Shown: piece after piece, positions 1-7,752 of the stretch
Position numbering within the stretch: position 1 is the first letter of the stretch
Layout of the letters: each line of letters begins with the position of its first letter
Assembly: GCA_022360595.1 (NCBI GenBank)
Contig: JAKSCN010000540.1
Span: 1 to 12,603, forward strand
Length of the DNA stretch: 12,603 nucleotides
Direction: 5' to 3'
DNA from: Chromatiales bacterium
GTDB taxonomy: Bacteria > Pseudomonadota > Gammaproteobacteria > Chromatiales > Chromatiaceae
Made by a program: the position numbers and the translations under genes
The notes under the pieces: model-generated
The model's database searches: none
Told to the model about the DNA's origin: nothing
The model's input: only the letters and a program-made list of their open reading frames with translations

Positions 1-68
1 AGGAAGTAAAAAATCCAATACTCTCTGCATGCTCTGCGTCCGGTTTTGCAGTCTACTGCTTTCTCCTT

Positions 69-3000
69 TTAGTTACAGGGACCGGTTGTCGCCAGATCCA
101 CCGAATTACCAACCAGTTGCTTATCCGGGCCAAGAAATAGCTGAGCATCCACCGGGGAGAGCACTTCGAAGCAGGTCTGTCCACTGGCAGGCACCTCAAA
201 CCCGAAGCCATCCTGACCGGTATTGGCCACTCTCAAGTCATAGAGAATGAGCATCGGATCACTGCTGTCAAGCGAGTCGGCGCCTTCAAGGCTGAACGGT
301 ACCGGCGCGGAGGGGAACGGCTGCGCCGCGCTTACCTGACCACCATAGTCAACCCTGGGTCCACCACCGGCTGTGACCCGCATATGCCAGTTGTTGCTTG
401 GGCAATCCTGCCACAGAAATACACCTCTCTCGGTTGCCTGATTGAAGCTTGGCCTACCGCAAGTGTTCACGGCCCCCGGATCACTGATAGTGGCAGTACC
501 CGAGGGGTCAGCAATACCCGCATTGACGGGATTGCTCAACTGCAGCGTAAAGGTTTCATTGCCTTCCGCCACCCCATCATCCACCAGCGGCACATCCACT
601 GAAATACTGCTCTGGCCCGAGGCCAACACCAGGGTACCACTCACTGCGGTGTAGTCGCCTGGCGCTGTGGCCGAACCGTCGACCGTGGTGTAGTCTACCT
701 GCACCTGTTGGGTGCTCACCGGTGATAGGTTCACATTGAAGCTGACGCTACCCGCCGACTCGGCCGCCGAAACATCGTCGACAACCAGTTGGGGTGAACC
801 GCAACTACCCAGATCACCATTCAACGCTACGCTGAGCCCCATGGCCGGATTCATCGATGCACCGATATAGATCTGCGCATTAGCAGGACCAGTCACTTCA
901 AAACAGACGTCGCCCGCCGGTGTATTGAAATCGAATCCATCCTCTCCGGTATTGACGACATGCATCAGGAACTGGATCAGTTGGCCACTGCTACTCAGTT
1001 GATCGGATGACTCCAAACTGACCGGCACCGGCGCCGAGGGGAATGGCTGATCTGCGCTCACCTGCCCCGCATAATCCACCCTCGATGGGCCAGCCGCTGT
1101 GAACCGGGCATGCCAGGTATTGCCCGGACAGTCCCGCCACAGGAACACACCGCGATCCCGGCTCTTGTCGTAGTTTGGACGACCGCATTCATCACCTGCA
1201 CCGGGGGGTGGCGGTGGATCATCACCACCCAGAGGCAGAAGCTGAAGATCGTTATTTTCCCTGGCCAGATAGACGCCATCTGCCGCTATAGGGCCGTCAT
1301 ATTGATCTATTGCACCGTTTGGCCACTCGATCCGAATCTGGCTGATCGATGCAGAAGGTCCGAGGCCGAAATGGAGCCGTGTATGATTCTGCGACCAACG
1401 GTGGTATCCCCCATTGCGCTCGCGCATCTGGGTGACGCCTCCGGCAGTCACATAGACCCGTGCTCCTATCCCGTCACGATTTGAACCGGCGCCTCTACCG
1501 AGCCCTTCGAGATCCAGCTCAAACCAGTGGTTGCCGTAATTGCAACGGTTGCGGAACAGTTGATCGGGACCACTTTTGTGCCGCCCCGGCTCCAGCGGCA
1601 AGCCATTGGTTATGAATAGGTCGAGACAACCATCGGCGTCATAATCCGCCGTTACCACGCTGTCACCCAGACCCGCCTTGTCCGCCAGGTGAAACCCCAG
1701 CACGCCTTCAGCACCGTGGGAGTTTTGGACTTTTCGAAAATCACCGTTACCGAGATTCTCATAGAGGATATTCGGCAGGTTCTCCACACCGCCTCTGCAT
1801 ACCAGATAGGCGTCCACGTCCCTATCGTTATCAAAGTCGCCGGCAGCGACGCTGACACAGGAGACTTGTTGGGTCAGTCCATGGTTCCGTCCGTTTTCCA
1901 CCAATCCGTTGCCGGTATTGACCAGGAGTGATGCTCGATCCGGCAGGTCACCGCGAATCAGATTCAGCATCTCCACATTTCTGATCTGCTGCGTACTCCG
2001 CACAACAATGTAGGCGCCAGCCGCTCTTCCGGCCAGCCCGGTCAGCATCATCTGCCAACGCTGCTGCCCCGGGAAATAGCCGATGAAGACGCCATTATCC
2101 ACGGCCGGGTTGTAGGACATGATGCCTTGTACATCAGGATCAGAAGGGTCCAGGGTGAAGATGAAGTCCGCCGGATGGGTGTTACCCGAACCGATATGGA
2201 TTCGTCGCACATCACGAAGCTGTCTTTTCAGATAGAGTTCAACCGTGAGGACACCACCGGTTTCAAACTGAACGCCCTTATCATCATTGGGAGGCGATCC
2301 GAGGGATGCCTCAAGACGAGTGGGTGTGGGGAGCCCCGCATCACTCGGAATCTTGGCGCCGGCCACCGCAAATATGTCCGGATCCAAGTCGCGGTCAAAA
2401 TCTGCGATAGCGGTATCGGTTCCCCGCGGAACCGTCTCTACGAGTGAGCTGACATCAGTAAACGGGATGGTCGTGGTGTCATAGACTTTTTGTGGGAAGG
2501 TTCCGTTCCCACAGAAGAGTTCCATCACCCCGTCACCATTGATGTCCGACAACTGACCGTAGTCCATCTGTGCACAGTCCAACCCCACTTGATTGGTCAC
2601 ATTGCTAAAAGCGTTCGAAGCAACATTGCGCTGCTTAAATACCCTACTGGCGCTACGGATCATCATCGCCAGATCCAGGTCACCGTCGAGGTCGTAGTCG
2701 ACCCAGACGGGGAGTCTCCCTTCGACATCATTGACCAAACCGAGATTAGGCGCGCGGTCGAAAAAGACACCATTTTCGTTCACCAGCATGCGTCCATCCA
2801 CGGCACCACCCGTGGTCACATACATATCCTGGTCGCCATCGTTATCGAAATCGCCAAAGGCCCCGCCATGGGTATCCTGTTTTGGAGCAGTCACCCAGAC
2901 ACCGCTGCCATCCACCGTCGAAGTGACATCCGTGAAGGTGCCATCCCCGTTGTTGCGATAAAAGGAGACCTTGTCGCGATGATTATTGGCCATCAGGTCC

Positions 3001-3173
3001 GGCAGTCCATCACCGGTAAAATCCCCCCAGGAAGCACCGTAGGTCTCTCCGCTATGTTTGAAACCCGCGGGACCGGTTACCTCCTGGAATCTAGGTTGAG
3101 AAAAAGAAAAGTGGGTCAGAAGCGTTGCTCCCAAACCCACTCCGAGAATGAACAGACATTTGCTTTTTTTCAT
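69..3173 (-). CDS. Secreted FG-GAP/ASPIC-UnbV protein with Calx-beta and four-cysteine modules (shorter paralogue)
   Basis: Predicted secreted protein of 1034 aa. Residues 1-25 form a signal peptide (MKKSK basic start, hydrophobic core, cut near SFS-Q). Seven Asp-rich calcium-type loops of FG-GAP/VCBS kind follow (for example DFTGDGLPD, DFDNDGDQD, DYDLDGDLD), interrupted between the fifth and sixth by an inserted stretch at about 290-410. An ASPIC/UnbV domain lies at about 560-625 (GIGARVYVTAGG through HFGLG to RIEWPNG). After a proline-rich linker (DDPPPPPGAG) come a four-Cys module (663-791), a Calx-beta domain (792-904) and a second four-Cys module (905-1033), then one Asn and the stop. 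I chose ATG 3173 because AAAGGA lies 7 bases upstream and the signal peptide begins there; a frame open to 3269 would put 32 charged residues before it and run through a terminator-like hairpin. There is no visible cell-wall or PEP-CTERM anchor. Calcium-dependent adhesion or matrix binding is inferred from domain type only. Confidence 0.9.
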   Translation of the reverse strand: MKKSKCLFILGVGLGATLLTHFSFSQPRFQEVTGPAGFKHSGETYGASWGDFTGDGLPDLMANNHRDKVSFYRNNGDGTFTDVTSTVDGSGVWVTAPKQDTHGGAFGDFDNDGDQDMYVTTGGAVDGRMLVNENGVFFDRAPNLGLVNDVEGRLPVWVDYDLDGDLDLAMMIRSASRVFKQRNVASNAFSNVTNQVGLDCAQMDYGQLSDINGDGVMELFCGNGTFPQKVYDTTTIPFTDVSSLVETVPRGTDTAIADFDRDLDPDIFAVAGAKIPSDAGLPTPTRLEASLGSPPNDDKGVQFETGGVLTVELYLKRQLRDVRRIHIGSGNTHPADFIFTLDPSDPDVQGIMSYNPAVDNGVFIGYFPGQQRWQMMLTGLAGRAAGAYIVVRSTQQIRNVEMLNLIRGDLPDRASLLVNTGNGLVENGRNHGLTQQVSCVSVAAGDFDNDRDVDAYLVCRGGVENLPNILYENLGNGDFRKVQNSHGAEGVLGFHLADKAGLGDSVVTADYDADGCLDLFITNGLPLEPGRHKSGPDQLFRNRCNYGNHWFELDLEGLGRGAGSNRDGIGARVYVTAGGVTQMRERNGGYHRWSQNHTRLHFGLGPSASISQIRIEWPNGAIDQYDGPIAADGVYLARENNDLQLLPLGGDDPPPPPGAGDECGRPNYDKSRDRGVFLWRDCPGNTWHARFTAAGPSRVDYAGQVSADQPFPSAPVPVSLESSDQLSSSGQLIQFLMHVVNTGEDGFDFNTPAGDVCFEVTGPANAQIYIGASMNPAMGLSVALNGDLGSCGSPQLVVDDVSAAESAGSVSFNVNLSPVSTQQVQVDYTTVDGSATAPGDYTAVSGTLVLASGQSSISVDVPLVDDGVAEGNETFTLQLSNPVNAGIADPSGTATISDPGAVNTCGRPSFNQATERGVFLWQDCPSNNWHMRVTAGGGPRVDYGGQVSAAQPFPSAPVPFSLEGADSLDSSDPMLILYDLRVANTGQDGFGFEVPASGQTCFEVLSPVDAQLFLGPDKQLVGNSVDLATTGPCN
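75..1187 (-). repeat. C-terminal module array of the shorter paralogue: module - Calx-beta - module
   Basis: The first four-Cys module spans 801-1187, the Calx-beta domain 462-800 and the second four-Cys module 75-461. Both modules are 387 bases (129 residues, first Cys to last Cys) and the Calx-beta spacer is 339 bases (113 residues). Shared module landmarks are CGRP at the start, GVFLW-x-DC, W-H-x-R, QPFPSAPVP, DGF-x-F, CFEV and a closing Cys. Cysteines are at module positions 1, 20, 97 and 129 in the second copy. In the first copy the third Cys is at 95, compensated by two extra residues before the last Cys. Confidence 0.85.
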
Positions 3174-3180
3174 GGTCGTT

Positions 3181-3186
3181 TCCTTT
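3181..3186 (-). promoter_or_regulatory. Ribosome binding site deciding the ATG at 3173
   Basis: On the minus strand AAAGGA sits 7 bases before the ATG whose product starts with a typical signal peptide. A second purine-rich AAAGGAG lies a little farther upstream (3191-3197). This supports the shorter start over the open frame that extends to 3269. Confidence 0.75.
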
Positions 3187-3210
3187 ACCACTCCTTTGAC
3201 ATTGTCGTGG

Positions 3211-3283
3211 AAAAAAAACGAACGATTTCTCCTGCCGTCTCTCACCATTTCCATCTCGGTGAGAGACACTAAACACTCGTTCG
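3211..3283 (-). terminator. Nested hairpin followed by eight T between the two giant paralogues
   Basis: The inner stem is a perfect 10 bp: gtctctcacc at 3237-3246 pairs with ggtgagagac at 3258-3267 around an 11-base loop. An outer 7-bp stem pairs cgaacga (3219-3225) with tcgttcg (3277-3283). On the minus strand the outer stem is followed at once by TTTTTTTT (3218-3211), the layout of an intrinsic terminator. It begins about 75 bases after the stop of the longer paralogue and ends 37 bases before the start of the shorter one. It may terminate read-through from the longer gene. If transcription starts at the TATAAG nearby, it would instead lie at the front of the shorter gene's leader as an attenuator. 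The direction fits minus-strand transcription only. Confidence 0.65.
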
Positions 3284-3289
3284 AGCCTT

Positions 3290-3295
3290 CTTATA
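3290..3295 (-). promoter_or_regulatory. Possible -10 element (TATAAG) upstream of the shorter paralogue
   Basis: TATAAG on the minus strand matches five of six bases of the bacterial -10 consensus and is preceded by TG. I find no good -35 hexamer at 16-18 bases. If real, transcription would begin near 3283, the outer edge of the nested hairpin. This is weak and rests on one motif. Confidence 0.2.
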
Positions 3296-3358
3296 CATGT
3301 TTTGGCAAGATCGAGCGGTAAAGTTCCACCGTTGTAAGTAAAGGAAAGTCAATGACCA

Positions 3359-6300
3359 TCAGTCATTATCCTGAATAGTCCCGGTGCCGGTGTCATCAGC
3401 GATATCCGCATTCACCGGATTGGTCAGTACAATTGTGAAGGTCTCATCACCCTCTACATCCGAATCATCCACAATCGGCACATCCACTTGCACCGTGGTT
3501 TCTCCAGGGTTGAACACCAAATTTGTACCTCCGCCAGTATAGTCATCCGGTGTCACTGCAGTGCCGTCGGCAGTAACATAGTCCACCGTCACCTGCTCAC
3601 TACTCGTTGCCGACAAACTCACGGTGAAGCTGGCATTGAGTCCTCCTTCATCCACCATCACGTCATTCACGCTCAGTTGCGGATTGGGTGGAGGTGGAGG
3701 CGTGCACGCCCCGAGAGTTGCCAGATCAACCGATGTACCCACCGGATCCTTGCCCACCCCGACGTAGACTTGCGCACTTACCGGGGCAGTCACTTCAAAG
3801 CAGGTCTGGCCAGTGGCCGGCGTTTCGAACTCAAACCCGTCGTGACCAGTGTTAGAAACGCTGAGGCTGTAGAGAATCAACTGTGGATCACTGCTATCGA
3901 TCCAATCAGCGCCTTCCACACTGAACGGTACCGGCGCAGCAGGAAACGGCTGCTCAGCGCTCACCTGACCTTGGTAGGTGATCTTGGGTCCACCTCCTGC
4001 CGTAACCCGCATATGCCAAGTGTTGGTCGGGCAATCCTGCCACAGGAACACACCTGTCTCAGTGGCCCGATCGATGTCGGGCTCGCCACAGGCATAGGCT
4101 TCATTGTCGGTGATACTGCCAAGGCCCTGGTTATCGATGACGATGGCATTGATCGGGTTGCTCAGATTCAGCGTGAAGGTCTCAACAGCTTCCGATAGCG
4201 CATCATCAATAATCGGCACATCCACCTGACCGCTGGTCTCACCCGGGGCCAGAATCAGGGTACCGCTCACCGCTGTATAGTCATCCGGATTGGTGGCCGT
4301 ACCATCGGCGGTGGCATAGTCCACTCGCACCTCTTCACTGCTTGCCGTCGACAAACTCACAGTGAAACTTGCCATACCCGCACCCTCACTCACCGTCACA
4401 TCATCCACCGTCACCTCCGGTGGGCTGCTGCACGAGCCCAGAGTGGCCAGATCCAGGGTGCTTCCGACGGGATCCTTACCAACACCCAAGTACACCTGTG
4501 CATCCACGGGAGAGGTGACCTCAAAGCAGGTCTGCCCTGTGGCGGGGGTCTCGAAATCAAAACCATCCTGACCACTGTTGATCACATTAAGAGTGAACAG
4601 GGTCGCCTGGGGATCACTACTGTCCAACACGTCGTTGGACTCCAGGCTGAACGGCACCGGCGCAGAGGGAAACGGCTGCTCGGCGCTCACCAGACCGTCG
4701 TAAACCACCTTGACCGGACCTGCTGCTGTAACCCGCACATGCCACATGTTAGAGGGGCAATCCTGCCACAGGAACACACCCTTCTCTGTGCCCGCATCGT
4801 AGCTCGGCTCGCCACAAGCGAAGACCTCATTGTCAGTGATACTGCCAATTCCCTGGGCGTCGGTGACCAGAGCATTGACCGCATTGGTCAGATTGAGCGT
4901 GAAAGTCTCGACACCTTCCGACAGCGCATCATCGACTATCGGTACATCCACCTGACCGCTGGTCTCACCGGGATTCAGAATAAGGGTGCCGTTCACCGCT
5001 GTGTAGTCGTCCGGATCGGTGGCCGTACCATCGGCGGTGGCGTAGTCCACGCGCACCTCTTCACTACTCGCAGCCGACAGGCTCACGGTGAAACTCGCCA
5101 TACCTGCTCCTTCGTTCACCGTAACGTCGTCAACACTCATCTCTGGCCCTGAAGCACAACTACCTAGGGTATTCAGATCCAACGGCCATTGAGCTGGCAC
5201 GGATCCTGTACCCAGCAACAGCTGAGGGGCGGCAGGTGCACTCACATCAAAACACCCGCTCGCACCTACCGAGAGTTCAAAATCGAAGCCATCCCGTCCC
5301 CCGGAGCTCATCATCATGTCGTACAGAATCTGTCCAGTTACAGTGGTATCCAACATATCCGGGCCTTCCAGCATCACAGGCGTTACACTCGCAAATGCCA
5401 TATCGGAAACAACACTACCGGTGTAGGTTATATTCGACGTGCTCCAGCCGGCGGTAGCCCGCACAGACCAAATCCCGGTAGTACAGTCTTTCCACAGAAA
5501 TATTCCGGCATGTACTCCTGCATTGAATTCAGGTTCGCCGCACTCATCACCCAGTTGAGGCGTTGGAAATTCACCGCCGCCAAGCACCACCTGTGCCAAA
5601 GTGCCAACACCTTCATGCACCTCGTATATCTGGTCCACCGCCACTGTGGGGACCTGGGCATTGGGAAAGGTCTCCACCAAGCCACCCGGCCACTCGATAC
5701 GCAGTTCATCCACCACGGTATTGCCGGCCAAGCCGAAATGGATACGCTGGTCACTCTGGGACCAGCGGTGATAGCCCCCGTTCTGCTCCCGCATCTGGGT
5801 CACACCACCAGCAGTTATGTAGACTCTTGCGCCAAGGCCATTGGGATTGGAGGCACCAACACCACTGCCATAGAGATCCAGCTCAATCCAGTGGTTGCCG
5901 CTGTTGCAGACATTACGGAAGATCTGGTCCGGACCGCTGTCATGACGACCTGGCTGCAGCGGTAGGCCATTGGTAACAAACAGGTCTAGGCAACCATCGA
6001 GGTCGTAATCCGCGGTAATCGCACTATCCCCAAGCCCCGCTTTGTCGGCCAGGTGAAAACCTTGCACGCCCTCGGCACCGTGACCCGTTGCAATCATGGT
6101 AAAGGTTCCGTTGCCGTTGTTTTCATATATGCGGTTCGGCAGGTTTTGTACCCCACCACGGCACACGATGTAAGTGTCGACATCCATATCATTGTCAAAG
6201 TCACCGCTCGCCACGCTGACACACTGCACGTCGTCAAGTAGTCCTCGCGTATCACCATCCTCGGTAAGAGTGCCGCTGATATTATTGAGAAAATAGGGGC

Positions 6301-7543
6301 GCTCCGGCAGATCACCATTCTCCAGATTGATGGCTACCGGATTGGTGATAGCCGTCGTACTCTGAATGTTAAAGTAACTGCCCGCGGCGTGATCTTCCAG
6401 CCCGGAGGTGAACACCTGCCACTGTGCCAAGATCGGGTCATAGCCAATGAACACACCGGCATCCACCGCTGGATCATGAGGATACATGCCTTCCACCAAA
6501 GGATCAGCAGGATCCAGTGTGAACGACATGTCGACCGGGTGCACACCTGTTGCGCCTATGAAGATATTCTCAGGATCGCTAAGCTGGCGCTTGACGTAGA
6601 CATCGAAGGTCACTTGTCCGGTGGTATCGAAGCTGAACCCCTTCTCCAGACCAGGAGCCACACCAATTGCCGCTTCCAATGACATCGATCCGGTTAGCTG
6701 CACTTCACTGGGAATCTTTTTACCGGCAATGACGAAGACATCCGGATCCAGATCGCCATCGAAGTCAGCTATGGCGGTATCCGTTCCCCGCGGGATGGAC
6801 TGGACAGTCGAGGTGATATCGGTGAACGGATAGGTGGTGACATCATAGACCTTGCGTGGAAAGGTACCGTTGCCGCAGATCAACTCCATCACGCCGTCAC
6901 CGTTTAAATCCGAAAGCTGACCGTAGTCCATCTCATCACAGCTAAAGCCTGCAGCCGTGGTGATATGCTGAAAATCGATGGGGGTGGTCTCTTTCTGGCG
7001 ATAGAGCCGACTTGCACTGCGGACCATTATCGCCAGATCAAGGCGACCATCCGGCTGGAAATCAAACCAGACGGGCAAGCGCCCTTCCACATCCTGTGCA
7101 ACACTGTGCAGCGCTGCTTCGTCGTAGAGGATGTTATTTTTATTCACCAGGAGTAGACCAGGGTCAGCCCCCCCGGTGGTGACATAGAGATCCTGATCAC
7201 CGTCGCCATCGAAGTCAGCAAAGGCGGCGCCATGATTATCCTGCTTGGGCTTCACCTTCCATATGCCACTACCGTCCGCGGTGAGAATAACATCAGTGAA
7301 GGTGCCATCACCGTTGTTGCGATAAAGCGCCGACCACTCCCTATGATTGTTAACAAAAAGATCGGGATAACCGTCACCATTGAAGTCCCCCCAAGAAGCG
7401 CCGTAACTCTCTCCAGAGTGCTGCAACCCGGCAGAGGAAGTGGTCTCCTGAAAGCTGATTTGCGCCTCCACCGCCGGTGATACCAATCCGGCGATTACTA
7501 TCAATGAGGTCAACACACCGCAAACTCCAGTTATTCTTGGCAT
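3359..7543 (-). CDS. Secreted FG-GAP/ASPIC-UnbV protein with three Calx-beta and three four-cysteine modules (longer paralogue)
   Basis: Predicted secreted protein of 1394 aa. Residues 1-27 form a signal peptide (hydrophobic LTSLIVIAGLV, cut after VEA). Seven Asp-rich calcium-type loops follow in the same order as in the paralogue downstream (first at 53-61, DFNGDGYPD; then DFDGDGDQD, DFQPDGRLD, DLNGDGVME, DFDGDLDPD, DFDNDMDVD, DYDLDGCLD). An insert at about 298-414 separates loops five and six. An ASPIC/UnbV domain is at about 555-625 (GLGARVYITAGG, HFGLAG, RIEWPGG). The C-terminal half alternates four-Cys modules (668-796, 910-1038, 1152-1280) with Calx-beta domains (797-909, 1039-1151, 1281-1394); a TPPPPP linker precedes the last. 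ATG 7543 is favoured because AGGAG lies 7 bases upstream; ATG 7549 would sit 1 base after that site, and the in-frame TTG at 7564 lies upstream of it. A calcium-stabilised extracellular adhesive role is inferred from domains. No membrane or wall anchor is visible. Confidence 0.9.
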   Translation of the reverse strand: MPRITGVCGVLTSLIVIAGLVSPAVEAQISFQETTSSAGLQHSGESYGASWGDFNGDGYPDLFVNNHREWSALYRNNGDGTFTDVILTADGSGIWKVKPKQDNHGAAFADFDGDGDQDLYVTTGGADPGLLLVNKNNILYDEAALHSVAQDVEGRLPVWFDFQPDGRLDLAIMVRSASRLYRQKETTPIDFQHITTAAGFSCDEMDYGQLSDLNGDGVMELICGNGTFPRKVYDVTTYPFTDITSTVQSIPRGTDTAIADFDGDLDPDVFVIAGKKIPSEVQLTGSMSLEAAIGVAPGLEKGFSFDTTGQVTFDVYVKRQLSDPENIFIGATGVHPVDMSFTLDPADPLVEGMYPHDPAVDAGVFIGYDPILAQWQVFTSGLEDHAAGSYFNIQSTTAITNPVAINLENGDLPERPYFLNNISGTLTEDGDTRGLLDDVQCVSVASGDFDNDMDVDTYIVCRGGVQNLPNRIYENNGNGTFTMIATGHGAEGVQGFHLADKAGLGDSAITADYDLDGCLDLFVTNGLPLQPGRHDSGPDQIFRNVCNSGNHWIELDLYGSGVGASNPNGLGARVYITAGGVTQMREQNGGYHRWSQSDQRIHFGLAGNTVVDELRIEWPGGLVETFPNAQVPTVAVDQIYEVHEGVGTLAQVVLGGGEFPTPQLGDECGEPEFNAGVHAGIFLWKDCTTGIWSVRATAGWSTSNITYTGSVVSDMAFASVTPVMLEGPDMLDTTVTGQILYDMMMSSGGRDGFDFELSVGASGCFDVSAPAAPQLLLGTGSVPAQWPLDLNTLGSCASGPEMSVDDVTVNEGAGMASFTVSLSAASSEEVRVDYATADGTATDPDDYTAVNGTLILNPGETSGQVDVPIVDDALSEGVETFTLNLTNAVNALVTDAQGIGSITDNEVFACGEPSYDAGTEKGVFLWQDCPSNMWHVRVTAAGPVKVVYDGLVSAEQPFPSAPVPFSLESNDVLDSSDPQATLFTLNVINSGQDGFDFETPATGQTCFEVTSPVDAQVYLGVGKDPVGSTLDLATLGSCSSPPEVTVDDVTVSEGAGMASFTVSLSTASSEEVRVDYATADGTATNPDDYTAVSGTLILAPGETSGQVDVPIIDDALSEAVETFTLNLSNPINAIVIDNQGLGSITDNEAYACGEPDIDRATETGVFLWQDCPTNTWHMRVTAGGGPKITYQGQVSAEQPFPAAPVPFSVEGADWIDSSDPQLILYSLSVSNTGHDGFEFETPATGQTCFEVTAPVSAQVYVGVGKDPVGTSVDLATLGACTPPPPPNPQLSVNDVMVDEGGLNASFTVSLSATSSEQVTVDYVTADGTAVTPDDYTGGGTNLVFNPGETTVQVDVPIVDDSDVEGDETFTIVLTNPVNADIADDTGTGTIQDND
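3362..5542 (-). repeat. C-terminal module array of the longer paralogue: three four-Cys modules alternating with three Calx-beta domains
   Basis: Four-Cys modules lie at 5156-5542, 4430-4816 and 3704-4090, each exactly 387 bases. Calx-beta segments lie at 4817-5155 and 4091-4429 (339 bases each) and at 3362-3703 (342 bases, ending the protein). All three modules have Cys at positions 1, 20, 97 and 129. The first two Calx-beta segments are close in DNA as well as protein (shared SSEEVRVDYATADGTAT and PGETSGQVDVPI), while the third is more diverged. The first module is the most divergent, lacking the QPFPSAPVP segment. Confidence 0.85.
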
Positions 7544-7550
7544 AGCCATT

Positions 7551-7555
7551 CTCCT
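7551..7555 (-). promoter_or_regulatory. Ribosome binding site deciding the ATG at 7543
   Basis: AGGAG on the minus strand (within AGAAGGAG) is 7 bases from ATG 7543 but only 1 base from the alternative ATG 7549, so the inner ATG is the likelier start. The in-frame TTG at 7564 lies upstream of this site. Confidence 0.7.
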
Positions 7556-7687
7556 TCTGCTCAAGGACTTTGCTTCAATGCGACAGCAAAGAGTAATAAT
7601 TGAGGGAACCGCTGATCAATTCGTGAACGGATAAAGAGCACATATCGGCGTGGCAAGTACCCTGCGTTCAGTGCACCTTGCACCGCT

Positions 7688-7722
7688 AAAAAATGGTCTC
7701 TGACAATGAGTATCCGCATTGT
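7688..7722 (-). terminator. Weak hairpin and T-run after the 332-aa sulfotransferase gene
   Basis: A 6-bp stem pairs acaatg (7703-7708) with cattgt (7717-7722) around an 8-base loop. On the minus strand it is followed 9 bases later by six T (7693-7688). The stem is short and AT-rich and the spacing is long, so this is only a possible terminator. It lies in the 209-base gap before the longer giant gene, in which I see no convincing promoter. Confidence 0.25.
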
Positions 7723-7752
7723 GTTAACCGGGCCCTAGTGAATCAGACAAAC

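Noticed and set aside
1..68. Terminator after the shorter giant gene
   Set aside because: On the minus strand there is only a 4-5 bp GCAGT/ACTGC stem, and a T-run about 30 bases farther on not joined to it. This is too weak to call.
3174..3269. Upstream extension of the shorter giant gene to 3269
   Set aside because: It would place 32 charged residues before a clear signal peptide, run through the nested hairpin, and ignore the well-placed AAAGGA before ATG 3173.
2490..3272. Long open frame of 260 codons on the plus strand
   Set aside because: It lies wholly antisense to the shorter giant gene, has no recognisable domain, and such frames arise as shadows of a GC-biased coding sequence.
3362..5542. 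The repeats as a CRISPR-like or mobile repeat array
   Set aside because: The 726-base units are in-frame protein domains (Calx-beta plus four-Cys module) and lack short direct repeats with unique spacers or terminal inverted repeats.
5189..5965. Open frame of 258 codons on the plus strand
   Set aside because: It is antisense to the longer giant gene over its ASPIC/UnbV and first-module region. Its translation is rich in His, Arg and Ser without any motif, typical of a shadow frame.
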